Source: an uncultured Ulvibacter sp. (GTDB taxonomy: Bacteria; Bacteroidota; Bacteroidia; Flavobacteriales; Flavobacteriaceae). Taken from it: 64,000 nt of DNA. This document shows positions 17,378 to 25,339 of the stretch, one piece after another; positions within the stretch are counted from its first letter, which is position 1, and each line of letters begins with the position of its first letter. The translations under genes were made by a program, and so were the position numbers. Location of the stretch: assembly GCA_938041335.1 (NCBI GenBank), contig CALIAF010000004.1, positions 31,380 to 95,379 of the forward strand. Direction: 5' to 3'. The notes beneath the pieces were generated by a model. It had not been told where the DNA came from. It worked only from the letters and a program-made list of their open reading frames with translations, and did not search any database.

Positions 17378-17438
17378 AACCGGAGACCAGAAACCATAAA
17401 CGGGGCGAGACCGAAAAGCCATACGAGTAGGACAACCA
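17378..17438 (+). promoter_or_regulatory. candidate structured leader RNA (DUF805-type motif) upstream of the DUF805 gene
   Basis: A G/C-rich, well-kept segment in an otherwise AT-rich 259-bp gap. It contains two imperfect direct copies, CCGGAGACCAGAAACCATA and GGCGAGACCGAAAAGCCATA, and ends 14 bases before the ATG. Conserved RNA motifs named after DUF805 genes have been described upstream of such genes in Bacteroidota; I assign this by position and composition from memory, not by covariance search. I could not draw a secure secondary structure. Confidence 0.5.
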
Positions 17439-17451
17439 AATTTTATTAATT

Positions 17452-17826
17452 ATGAAATGGTATAAAAAAGTACTAAGTCAGTATACAGATTTTAAGGGAC
17501 GTGCGCGTCGCAAAGAGTATTGGATGTTTGTTTTGTTTAATGTGATATTTGCAGTTGCGGCTGTGATTCTAGACAATGTATTAGGGATTACTTTTAGCCC
17601 AGAAATGCCTTATGGCTTTATTTATTTGTTATATGCACTTGCTGTTTTAATCCCTGGCATCGCAGTGGCTGTAAGACGACTACATGATATGGGCAAAAGC
17701 GGATGGTGGTATCTCATTGCCTTAGTACCACTTATAGGTGGAATCTGGCTTATTGTATTACTTGCCACAGATAGTGAAGCTGGTGATAACCAATGGGGGC
17801 CTAACCCAAAAGCAGGTGAGATGTAA
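17452..17826 (+). CDS. DUF805 family inner-membrane protein
   Basis: 124 residues, the usual size for the family (E. coli YhaH/YhaI type). It begins MKWYKKVLSQYTDFKGRARR, the conserved DUF805 entry with the basic R-x-R-R-K-E-Y-W patch, then has four membrane helices at about 25-45, 53-75, 88-106 and following, and the family signature VRRLHDMGKSGWW at about 71-83. It ends in a polar tail with GDNQWGPNPK. The role of the family is unknown. It is a single gene bounded by a candidate leader RNA upstream and a clear terminator downstream, so it is probably regulated through its own leader. Confidence 0.92.
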   Translation: MKWYKKVLSQYTDFKGRARRKEYWMFVLFNVIFAVAAVILDNVLGITFSPEMPYGFIYLLYALAVLIPGIAVAVRRLHDMGKSGWWYLIALVPLIGGIWLIVLLATDSEAGDNQWGPNPKAGEM

Positions 17827-17842
17827 ACCAAATCATTTTATA

Positions 17843-17874
17843 AAAAACCGTTTTCATTTGAAGACGGTTTTTTT
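17843..17874 (+). terminator. intrinsic terminator after the DUF805 gene
   Basis: Stem AAAAACCGTTTTC / GAAGACGGTTTTT (one G-T pair), loop ATTTG, followed by a T run, 16 bases after the stop codon. Confidence 0.85.
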
Positions 17875-17929
17875 ATGCCGAAATTTTATAGATTGAAATA
17901 CTATCTTTACACGAAACAATAGTAAAAAC

Positions 17930-18418
17930 GTGAAAACCGCTACACTAGCCGAAATAAAAAAAGAATTTAAACATCGCTCACCAGAAGAAATTACGGCGTT
18001 ATGCTTGCGTTTAGGCCGTTTTAAGAAAGAAAACAAAGAGCTCCTCACCTATCTACTCTTTGAAGCGGATAACGAAGAATCATACCGCCAGAGCATTAAA
18101 GAACTTATTGACGGAGGCTTTGACGGCATTGAAGTCACTAGAGTCTACCTTATTAAAAAGAGAATCAGGAAAATACTTAAAGAAACAAAAAAGTACATCC
18201 GTTATTCTGGCAACAAAGAAACCGAAGTGGAGCTCCTACTCTACTTTTGTGCGGTGCTGAAAGACTACAAAACAGTGGTTAAAAGAAACAGCGTAATCCG
18301 AAACATCTTTGAAAGACAATTAGAATACATAGGTAGAAAGATCCCCGCCTTGCACGAAGATTTACAGTTTGATTTTAATGAGGAGTTAGAGGAGTTAATG
18401 GGAAGTCGTGAGTCGTGA
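17930..18418 (+). CDS. hypothetical cytoplasmic protein, helical and basic
   Basis: 162 residues starting at a GTG (no ATG is nearby in frame). The product is rich in Lys and Glu, predicted largely helical, without signal peptide or membrane helix; I do not recognise a family. The first residues KTATLAEIKKEFKHRSPEEI and the pattern of charged helices suggest a HEAT/TPR-like or nucleic-acid-associated protein, but that is a guess. The last residues, GSRES, are encoded by the first copies of the 7-bp tandem repeat, so the original C-terminus may have been altered by repeat growth. It stands alone between a terminator and the arsC-like gene. Confidence 0.75.
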   Translation: MKTATLAEIKKEFKHRSPEEITALCLRLGRFKKENKELLTYLLFEADNEESYRQSIKELIDGGFDGIEVTRVYLIKKRIRKILKETKKYIRYSGNKETEVELLLYFCAVLKDYKTVVKRNSVIRNIFERQLEYIGRKIPALHEDLQFDFNEELEELMGSRES

Positions 18419-18471
18419 GTCGTGAGTCGTGAGTCGTGAGTCGTGAGTCGTGAGTCGTGAGTCGTGAGTCG
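18404..18471. repeat. heptanucleotide tandem repeat (AGTCGTG, about 9.7 copies)
   Basis: Nine perfect copies of AGTCGTG followed by AGTCG. The array starts inside the last codons of the upstream gene and supplies its stop codon (TGA at 18416-18418), running on into the intergenic space. Because the stop falls within the first copies, changes in copy number should not alter the protein, but they would change the spacing to the next gene. Confidence 0.95.
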
Positions 18472-18528
18472 AAAATTAAAAAACAGTATTTGTAACCTGG
18501 AACATTTCAGAAGAAAAACCCTAAATTT

Positions 18529-18903
18529 ATGATCACTATCTACCATAATCCGCGTTGTAGCAAATCGCGCCAATGTCTAGTATTACTGGAAGAATCTGTT
18601 GCTTCACACCTGTCCGATACTGCACTAGAAAAAGCCCAAATTAATACAGTTAAGTATATCGATGATCCTTTAGATTTTGACACCCTCTCTAGTGTTATCA
18701 ATAAATTAGGGATTACACCACTAGAATTAGTACGTAAAAATGAAGTCATCTGGAAAGAACAATTTAAAGGCAAAACGTTAAGCGATAAAGAAGTTATAAC
18801 CGCAATGATTACTCACCCAAAATTAATGGAAAGACCCATTATTGTTAATGGAGATAAAGCAGTGATCGGCAGGCCTCCTTCACGCGTGTTAGAAATCTTG
18901 TGA
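18529..18903 (+). CDS. ArsC-like thioredoxin-fold reductase (glutaredoxin-dependent arsenate reductase family)
   Basis: 124 residues, with the ArsC/Spx/YffB fold. The N-terminus ITIYHNPRCSKSRQ places the redox cysteine at Cys10 in the family's NPxCSKSR setting; later conserved segments are GITPLELVRKNE, LMERPIIVNG (Arg102) and IGRPPSRVLEIL. In ArsC the Cys forms a thiol-arsenate intermediate resolved by glutathione and glutaredoxin. No arsenite pump, ArsR regulator or other arsenic gene is nearby, so a general redox or YfgD-like role is equally likely. The gene starts 58 bases after the heptamer repeat array. Confidence 0.85.
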   Translation: MITIYHNPRCSKSRQCLVLLEESVASHLSDTALEKAQINTVKYIDDPLDFDTLSSVINKLGITPLELVRKNEVIWKEQFKGKTLSDKEVITAMITHPKLMERPIIVNGDKAVIGRPPSRVLEIL

Positions 18904-18956
18904 TTTAGCATTCGCCTTTTAACAAAACATTACCAAATTCTTGCGAGGGACCCTTC

Positions 18957-18964
18957 TATTTTTG
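18957..18964 (+). promoter_or_regulatory. -7 promoter element (TATTTTTG) before the TonB receptor gene
   Basis: Matches the Bacteroidota consensus TAnnTTTG, 29 bases before the ATG; a TTG 13 bases upstream is a weak -33 candidate with short spacing. Confidence 0.45.
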
Positions 18965-18993
18965 TAGTCTAAGAAGAAAATCTAATCACTTCA

Positions 18994-21453
18994 ATGAAAA
19001 TATTTCTTACTATTTGCTTGTCTTTTTTTACGCTCTTTGCCACCGCACAAGGACCTAAGTCCACCAAAGAAATCACAGTTACCGGAAAAGTACTAGAAGA
19101 AGGTGTTAATGTACCACTAGAGTATGCAACGGTTTCATTTATTGACGCCAACGGTAAAGTGGTTACCGGTGGGATTACAGATCTTAAAGGAGTATACAAC
19201 ATTCAAGTGGCTGCCGGTATTTACACCGTAAAGTACGAGTATATCTCTTTTAAAAACAAAGAAATTACAGGTCAAAATCTTACTTCAAACACCACCTTAC
19301 CAGATGTATATCTCGAAATAAACTCTGCCAGTCTTGACGAAGTGGTGGTACGTGCAGAAACGACAGAGGTACAAATTAGATTAGACAAGAAAATATACAA
19401 TATTGGTAAAGACCTTACTACCAGCGGTGCTACCGTGAGTGACGCATTAAGTAATGTTCCTTCTGTAACTGTAGATGTAGACGGAGCGATTGCTCTTAGA
19501 GGAAATGAAAATGTTCGTATTTTAATTAACGGAAAACCATCTGCTATTGCAGGTTTTGGCTCTACAGATGCTTTGCGTCAGTTACCAGCAGATGCAATAG
19601 AGCGCGTAGAGGTTATTACTTCTCCTTCTGCTCGTTATGATGCAGAAGGAACAGCGGGAATACTTAATATTATTCTAAGAAAAGAAAAGACCCTAGGTTT
19701 TAACGGCTCTATTCAGGCTAATATTGGTGATCCTGCTTTATATGGTCTCTCCGGAAATGTGAACCTACGTACAAACAAGTTTAATGTCTTTAACACCACT
19801 GGAATTAATTACAGAAAAAGACCAGGAAATGCATTTTTTAACAATGAATATCTTTCAGAAGGCGTTGCCAATACTTTTGTTACAGAAACACGGGAATATG
19901 ATAGGCTAAATAAAAGCTTTAATACAAATCTAGGAATGGAATATTTTCTAACAGAACAATCCTCAATCACGGGTTCTGTTTTTCTTAGGTTAGGTGATAG
20001 CGATGATAAAACAACTAACATAACAAACGAATTTGATGATCCTTCTGTTTTAGAGATATCGAGAGTTCGTACCGAGTTAGAAAATGAAGAAGACATTAGC
20101 GTTCAAGGATCTCTTAATTATGTAAATAAATTTGACAAGAACGGTCACGAACTATCAGCAGATTTTCAATATGAAATTGATAAAGAGAAACAAAGATCAA
20201 CTATTCTAGAAAGTAACACGTTCCCAGATGAACTTCGATTGCCTACAGAAATAGTGCGCACTGATGAAGATGGTACAGAAATTTTATTCCAATCAGACTA
20301 CGTAAGGCCGATAGGAGAAAATGCGCAGTTTGAAGCTGGTTTTAGAATTAATCTTGAAGAAACAAAAACAGACTTCGAGCTTTTTGAAGAAGCTAGTTTA
20401 ACCAATGATTTTATAAGAGATAACGGCCTATCAAACATTTTTACTTATAATGAAGATGTGTATGCAACCTACCTGCAATATGGTAATAAAGTGGGAGAAA
20501 AGTTTAGTTTTCTTTTTGGATTAAGAGCAGAGAACACCATACTTACTGGAGAAGTTGTAGCGAATGAAAATACCACTATTGGATTTGACCCAAACTTTAA
20601 CAACTCTTATTTTGGTCTTTTTCCTACGGCTAATCTTTCTTATGAAATTGGCGAACGTGAAAATATCACATTAGGATACAACAGAAGGATTAATAGGCCT
20701 CGAGGCTATTTTGTTAATCCTTTTCCTTCAAGATCTAGTGAGACTAACGTCTTTCAAGGTAATCCTGGCCTCGCACCAGCATTTGCGAACGCATTTGACT
20801 TAGGATATTTAAAAAGCTGGAAAAAAATCACACTTACCACTTCCATCTATTATCAAAAAGAAACAGATGCTTTTGAGCGAATACAAGAAGACACTGGTGA
20901 GTTAACTCCTAATGGTATTCCAATTATTAGAACCATCCCTATCAACCTATCATCAAACAATCGCTATGGTTTTGAAGCAGGAATATTATATAACGCCATT
21001 AAATGGTTAAGGCTCAATGGAAGTTTTAATTATTTTAACTTTAAAAGTGAAGGGAGCTTCAATGGAGTTGCGTATGGCACAGAAAACAGTAGTTGGTTTG
21101 CGCGTGGGAGTGCTAAGGTATCACTGCCTGCAAAAATAGACTGGCAGACGAGTGCCAATTACCGTGGCCCTAGAAACAATGCTCAAACAGAGAGTGAAGG
21201 TATCTTTTCAATGAACCTAGCATTTAGCAAAGACCTTTTTAAAGACAATGCAACTATTGGCCTTAATGTAAGTGATCTCTTTAACAGTCGTAAGCGAATC
21301 TCTAGGACAGAAACAGAAACTTTTTTACAAGAGAGCGAATTTCAATGGAGACAGCGCCAAGTTACTCTGTCTTTCACCTATCGCTTTAACCAGAAAAAGA
21401 AACGCGAACGAGGCGGAGAACGTGGCGGTGATGATGGCGGTTTTGAAGGATAG
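18994..21453 (+). CDS. TonB-dependent outer-membrane receptor, carboxypeptidase-regulatory-like N-terminus
   Basis: 819 residues. Order: signal peptide (about 1-19, ending ATAQ); a carboxypeptidase-regulatory-like beta domain at about 28-105 (VTGKVLEEGVNVPLEYATVS); a TonB plug at about 120-225 (LSNVPSVTVDVDGAIALRGN, SARYDAEGTAGILNII); and a long beta-barrel of the 'outer membrane beta-barrel family' type. The C-terminal tail is unusual: after the last strand (TLSFTYRFNQ) it is a charged Gly/Arg/Asp-rich extension RERGGERGGDDGGFEG. There is no SusD partner, so it is not a standard polysaccharide locus. Substrate unknown. It appears to be transcribed alone. Confidence 0.9.
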   Translation: MKIFLTICLSFFTLFATAQGPKSTKEITVTGKVLEEGVNVPLEYATVSFIDANGKVVTGGITDLKGVYNIQVAAGIYTVKYEYISFKNKEITGQNLTSNTTLPDVYLEINSASLDEVVVRAETTEVQIRLDKKIYNIGKDLTTSGATVSDALSNVPSVTVDVDGAIALRGNENVRILINGKPSAIAGFGSTDALRQLPADAIERVEVITSPSARYDAEGTAGILNIILRKEKTLGFNGSIQANIGDPALYGLSGNVNLRTNKFNVFNTTGINYRKRPGNAFFNNEYLSEGVANTFVTETREYDRLNKSFNTNLGMEYFLTEQSSITGSVFLRLGDSDDKTTNITNEFDDPSVLEISRVRTELENEEDISVQGSLNYVNKFDKNGHELSADFQYEIDKEKQRSTILESNTFPDELRLPTEIVRTDEDGTEILFQSDYVRPIGENAQFEAGFRINLEETKTDFELFEEASLTNDFIRDNGLSNIFTYNEDVYATYLQYGNKVGEKFSFLFGLRAENTILTGEVVANENTTIGFDPNFNNSYFGLFPTANLSYEIGERENITLGYNRRINRPRGYFVNPFPSRSSETNVFQGNPGLAPAFANAFDLGYLKSWKKITLTTSIYYQKETDAFERIQEDTGELTPNGIPIIRTIPINLSSNNRYGFEAGILYNAIKWLRLNGSFNYFNFKSEGSFNGVAYGTENSSWFARGSAKVSLPAKIDWQTSANYRGPRNNAQTESEGIFSMNLAFSKDLFKDNATIGLNVSDLFNSRKRISRTETETFLQESEFQWRQRQVTLSFTYRFNQKKKRERGGERGGDDGGFEG

Positions 21454-21748
21454 TATTGGGCGCCATTATTCTATGAACTATATGGGGCAATCCTAATCTT
21501 CAGACCAAAGTAGACTCTTTTAGTTTTATTCACGACAAAGTATGTCTCTATCTATCTGAACTTAAGCGATGTATCATTGTAAAGTTTAAATCGCGCAAAC
21601 TCTCATCTTTAATACCTTTATTCCACACGGATGCCTAAACAATCTTGAAAAACTCAATAGCAAACGTAACCGCTGTTTTTGAGAGAGACACTTCTTAGTT
21701 TATTTCTCATTTAAAAAACATAACGGCTACAAAAGAAAATGGGGAAAT

Positions 21749-22816
21749 CTAATTATGCTTTAGCACCCACAACTCAACCTCTTCTGTGGCTCGCCAGTGT
21801 TGATCTCGCTTAGTTTTAGTAGACGCAGCGCTTACCTTTTTTGTATATCTTTTTTCTAATTGAAACCGATTACCCTCGGCCAATTCTATAGCAATAGGAT
21901 GTGATGTGGTCACTTTTGTAATAAGCGCCAAATTTGAGAAAATGACAACTAGTTTTCCATCCGGAGAAAGTCTTTTCTTAGCTTCCGCAAAAAACTCCGG
22001 GAACAACGTATTGTCATAGTAAATCGCAGCATCCATGCCGTCCACATCTCGCGTAGCAGGCAACCACGGCGGATTAAACACAATCAACTCGGTTTCTTTT
22101 TTCCAAGCAGCAAAGAGATGTCCTACATCTAGTTCAATTTTTCTGGACAGTTTTGTGGTTCCCATAAACTCGGCTAATCCTACTATCGCATTTGGGTTCG
22201 TATCTGTGGCAAAGACTTTCTGGAATCCATGCAGTACCATTTGCAGCGACAAAACGCCACAACCCACACCCACATCTATGGCCGTTTTTTTAGGACCATC
22301 ATAATACTTCAACCAATTGTCAAAGAGGATTAAATGCTCAAAGCGCGTAGGAAAGTACACGCCGTAATAAGGGCGTAATTTATTACGCAGCACTGGAATA
22401 TTAATCCCATTATGATACCATTGCCAGGAGCTATTTAAACCCTGAACTTCGGGAAAACTCAATGCAAAATGTTTGTTATCTGGGTAAAATTTCTCTAACC
22501 ATCCTATGCTGGGCGCCTTCTTTACCAGAAGCAGTTGATCCTTAACTTCTAACAATATTAAATTTGAAAAGGTATGATACGCCTCACGATATTCACGCTG
22601 CTCCCTTAACGTTTTATTAGGGAGTTTTCGTCTCAAATATTTATGAATCTCTTTTAACAATAAAATCCCGTCGCTGTAATATTCATTAATTAATACAGTC
22701 TCTCCTGCTGCTAAAGTCTCTATAATTGGCTTTACCTCCGTTTCTTTCTGAAACGTCTTTTGATTTTTATTAATCGCAACAGGCCTAGGTTTATTAATTT
22801 TTATATCGGTATTCAT
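21749..22816 (-). CDS. class I SAM-dependent methyltransferase with NPPW motif
   Basis: 355 residues. An N-terminal about 165-residue extension of unknown fold precedes a Rossmann methyltransferase domain. The SAM motif DVGVGCGVLSL is at about 180-190, an acidic residue ATDTNPNA follows, and the catalytic-type motif NPPW sits at about 247-250, as in HemK/RlmF-like enzymes that methylate amide or exocyclic nitrogen. The tail FSNLALITKVTTSHPIAIEL completes the fold. The substrate cannot be told; a protein glutamine or an RNA base is likely from the NPPW class. A second methyltransferase gene lies just upstream on the same strand (85-bp gap), a possible pair. Confidence 0.85.
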   Translation of the reverse strand: MNTDIKINKPRPVAINKNQKTFQKETEVKPIIETLAAGETVLINEYYSDGILLLKEIHKYLRRKLPNKTLREQREYREAYHTFSNLILLEVKDQLLLVKKAPSIGWLEKFYPDNKHFALSFPEVQGLNSSWQWYHNGINIPVLRNKLRPYYGVYFPTRFEHLILFDNWLKYYDGPKKTAIDVGVGCGVLSLQMVLHGFQKVFATDTNPNAIVGLAEFMGTTKLSRKIELDVGHLFAAWKKETELIVFNPPWLPATRDVDGMDAAIYYDNTLFPEFFAEAKKRLSPDGKLVVIFSNLALITKVTTSHPIAIELAEGNRFQLEKRYTKKVSAASTKTKRDQHWRATEEVELWVLKHN

Positions 22817-22901
22817 AAATGCGTTTATCTTTTTGATAATATAGACAAATAATTTTCATCACTTCGGAAATAGAAAAGGTTTAATTCTATAAATAATTTA
22901 A

Positions 22902-23573
22902 TTAGAACATGGTATACAAGGTAGTTCGTATTTCTCCTTTTCTAGCATCTAATGGAATAGAAAGCAGCTCTCTTTCTTGCTTGACCTTAAGATTAAATGG
23001 TGAAACAAGTAGGTTGAGTCCGCTTTTCTTTTTCATTCTTGTTCCTTGTCCAGAAATAATGTTAAGGTTAGGCGTAAAAGTGCCTTCAGGGACATGTTCT
23101 GTTACAATCACGTATTTAAATTGATGTAACTTTTTACAAATAGTTAAAATTTCGGCATTAGAGAGGTGCTGTAATACTTGTCTTAGTATAGCACAATCTC
23201 CAGCTGGCAAATCATCAGCGACAATATCAAGACATCTAAAGGCTAAATTTGCCACAATAAACCGCTCTTTGTTATGTGCAATGAGGTCGGGCACTATGTC
23301 TACTGCAACGTATTGCTGGGTATGACTCACCAATTGTCTACCCACATTAAAATCACCGCAGCCCAAATCGCAAAGGCTAATCGGGCTTTTAAACGAATTT
23401 AAAAAAGTAGTAATTGCAGCGATATAAGGTGCTACAATCTTTTCTAAATGCGAGCCCTCACCAGAATAAAATGCTGTTGCATTATCTCCCCATAAATTTT
23501 GCTCATAAACCTGTATCATCGCCTCCTTTGTAGGCCAAGGTTTTTTTATTTTATTGGTTTCCTTATCTTTCAT
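22902..23573 (-). CDS. class I SAM-dependent methyltransferase
   Basis: 223 residues. SAM-binding motif I is LCDLGCGDFNVGRQL (about 67-81), motif II VAVDIVPDLI, and a motif IV-like DCAILRQVLQHLSNAEI. There is no NPPY/NPPW, so it more resembles small-molecule or generic methyltransferases of the Methyltransf_11/25 type. The N-terminus is charged (MKDKETNKIKKPWPTKEAMI) and there is no signal peptide. It is transcribed divergently from the secreted protein gene at 23709 and may share a transcript with the next methyltransferase. Substrate unknown. Confidence 0.82.
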   Translation of the reverse strand: MKDKETNKIKKPWPTKEAMIQVYEQNLWGDNATAFYSGEGSHLEKIVAPYIAAITTFLNSFKSPISLCDLGCGDFNVGRQLVSHTQQYVAVDIVPDLIAHNKERFIVANLAFRCLDIVADDLPAGDCAILRQVLQHLSNAEILTICKKLHQFKYVIVTEHVPEGTFTPNLNIISGQGTRMKKKSGLNLLVSPFNLKVKQERELLSIPLDARKGEIRTTLYTMF

Positions 23574-23708
23574 TTTTTATGAGGTGATACTCATTTTCAA
23601 AAATACAAACTTAAACGGGTGCGGTTTCCACTTAAATGTACAAGATTTTCTTTTGATTCATTTTCTTTTATTAATTTAGAGCTACTCAATTAAAATAGAA
23701 TAAAAATT

Positions 23709-24320
23709 ATGAATAAATTATTGATTATTATTATTTGCTGTATCAGTGCAACTCAATTTGTACATGCTCAAGAACACACGGTATTACAACCACAATTAAA
23801 ATTAGATATAGAAGTAAATGGTGAGAAGCATCAAATAATAGATGGTGAGACTATTACTGTTAATGGAAATACGATAAAGGTAAGTTCTTCAGATAATATG
23901 ACTTTTAATTATGGAGCATTAAAATTTGACTACCCTAAAAATTTCTCATTTGAATATGAAAGTGATACTGGATATCAAAACTGGTCTTTAGACGGAAACA
24001 ATTTAGTGATTATGTATTTTAAATTTGATGCCGAAGTTGGACTTGATGATTTTATTAACCAAATGATATCTCAGTTTGGTGAAGAGAACTCAAAAGTTAC
24101 AGATAAAGAAATACAATTAGGAGATATAGCACTAAATGGAAAAAGAATAGACATCCATATTGTTGGTGCAAATTTAACCTATGATATGTATCTACTAGAT
24201 GCTGGAGATGACGCGACTCATTTCTTGTCCCTACAAGACACAAAAAACGATGATGGATCAGACTCTAAAGAATATATAGATACGCTGGAGATAATGGACA
24301 AAACCATTAAGATTAAATAA
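23709..24320 (+). CDS. secreted protein of unknown function
   Basis: 203 residues with a clear signal peptide (about 1-20, IICCISATQFVHAQE) and no membrane helix or sorting domain, so it is probably periplasmic. The mature part is beta-rich, with an early repeat-like segment (VNGEKHQIIDGETITVNGNT) and a following domain reminiscent of PsbP-like or 'DUF1795' stress proteins (LKFDYPKNFSFEYESDTGYQ), which is only a resemblance. It has a 135-bp divergent spacer to the methyltransferase genes and a 216-bp gap downstream in which I see no gene. Confidence 0.7.
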   Translation: MNKLLIIIICCISATQFVHAQEHTVLQPQLKLDIEVNGEKHQIIDGETITVNGNTIKVSSSDNMTFNYGALKFDYPKNFSFEYESDTGYQNWSLDGNNLVIMYFKFDAEVGLDDFINQMISQFGEENSKVTDKEIQLGDIALNGKRIDIHIVGANLTYDMYLLDAGDDATHFLSLQDTKNDDGSDSKEYIDTLEIMDKTIKIK

Positions 24321-24536
24321 GAGTTATTCATGTGATAACAAGTAATGATTGCCCCAGTCTATATCTAAAATAATAGAATAAAGTTAGTAGCCATACGCAC
24401 TGGACTACTGCTATTTATTAGTACTTACCAAACTCATATAATAAAAAAATAAAAATCCTTTGAAGTTCTCATTCAACCTGTAGAAACTAATACAGAAGAA
24501 AAAAATTATCTTTAATACCACAAAAACAACTTTAAC

Positions 24537-24989
24537 ATGAAAGACATCTTTTCAAAACCAGTAACAGACGAAGTAATAGCGCGTCTCAACAACTTAGAAC
24601 CAGCTTCGCAACCTAGTTGGGGCAAAATGAGTGTAGACCAAATGCTGGCACACTGCAGTGTTACTTATGAGATGTTATATGAAGACAAGCACCCTAAGCC
24701 AAAAGGCTTCCAGAAATGGATGATGAAGGCCTTTGTTAAAAAAATAGTGGTTAGCGAAAAGCCGTATAAGAAAAACAATAGAACAGCACCTGCTTTTATT
24801 ATTACCGCAGAAAAAGATTTTAGTTCAGAAAAAAACAGGCTCATTGCGTATCTCAAAAAAACACAAGAATTAGGTGGTGACCATTTTAATAATAAAGAAA
24901 GTCATTCTTTTGGGCCTTTGTCTAAAAACGAATGGAACAATATGTTTTACAAACACTTAGATCATCATTTGACACAGTTTGAGGTTTAA
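24537..24989 (+). CDS. DUF1569/DinB-like four-helix protein
   Basis: 150 residues. The pattern SWGKMSVDQMLAHCSVTYEM (about 28-47) and the C-terminal HLDHHLTQFEV provide the spaced histidines (His41 and the HxxHH cluster) of the DinB-like, metal-binding four-helix fold; WGKMS..QMLAHC is characteristic of DUF1569. Many family members are thiol-dependent transferases with a divalent metal, but the function of this one is unknown. No signal peptide. It ends at a strong terminator shared with the small gene on the opposite strand. Confidence 0.8.
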   Translation: MKDIFSKPVTDEVIARLNNLEPASQPSWGKMSVDQMLAHCSVTYEMLYEDKHPKPKGFQKWMMKAFVKKIVVSEKPYKKNNRTAPAFIITAEKDFSSEKNRLIAYLKKTQELGGDHFNNKESHSFGPLSKNEWNNMFYKHLDHHLTQFEV

Positions 24990-25010
24990 ACTACATTTAT
25001 AAATGCAAAA

Positions 25011-25042
25011 AAAACCGCCTATTTTACAATAGGCGGTTTTTA
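25011..25042. terminator. bidirectional intrinsic terminator
   Basis: Near-perfect stem AAAACCGCCTATT / AATAGGCGGTTTT, loop TTAC, flanked by A and T runs, between convergent genes (DUF1569-like, plus; 55-residue protein, minus). Confidence 0.9.
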
Positions 25043-25058
25043 TATTTCTATATCAAGA

Positions 25059-25226
25059 TTACTCTTGCTCTAATTTCTTTGCTTCACGCTTTAATTTAAA
25101 GTTCTCTAGTAATTGCCCACCTATCCAATAAGGGATAATTGACACTAGAAATATCATTAACCAAAACCCTATCGTTAGTATCGTTAAGAAAGCTAAAAAT
25201 CCTAAATATTGGTCAAAATCAAACAT
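25059..25226 (-). CDS. small membrane protein, 55 residues
   Basis: A short gene easy to miss: ATG at 25226, stop at 25059. The product starts MFDFDQYLGFLAFLTI, has one or one long hydrophobic segment (about 8-36, ILTIGFWLMIFLVSIIPYWI) and ends in a charged helix (NFKLKREAKKLEQE). A good -7 promoter match (TATCTTTG on the minus strand, 25249-25256) lies 22 bases upstream and a shared terminator just downstream, so it has its own transcription unit. Codon use is ordinary. No function known. Confidence 0.7.
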   Translation of the reverse strand: MFDFDQYLGFLAFLTILTIGFWLMIFLVSIIPYWIGGQLLENFKLKREAKKLEQE

Positions 25227-25339
25227 AGCGTGTGTTATTAAGTTTAGGCAAAGATAAGTAGTATTTTACAAAAACAAAACCCCCTATTGAAAAAGAAATG
25301 GAGTTTTTAACAAGTTTTCAACGGCTTTTACCCTTCTTC

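Noticed and set aside
18265..18573. Minus-strand frame of 102 codons with repeated THDSRLT
   Set aside because: The repeated peptide comes only from the heptanucleotide array, and the frame overlaps two plausible plus-strand genes.
18529..18903. Arsenic resistance operon
   Set aside because: Only the ArsC-like gene is present; no arsenite pump or ArsR gene adjoins.
18994..21453. SusC of a polysaccharide utilisation locus
   Set aside because: No SusD gene, no glycoside hydrolases and no sensor-regulator beside it.
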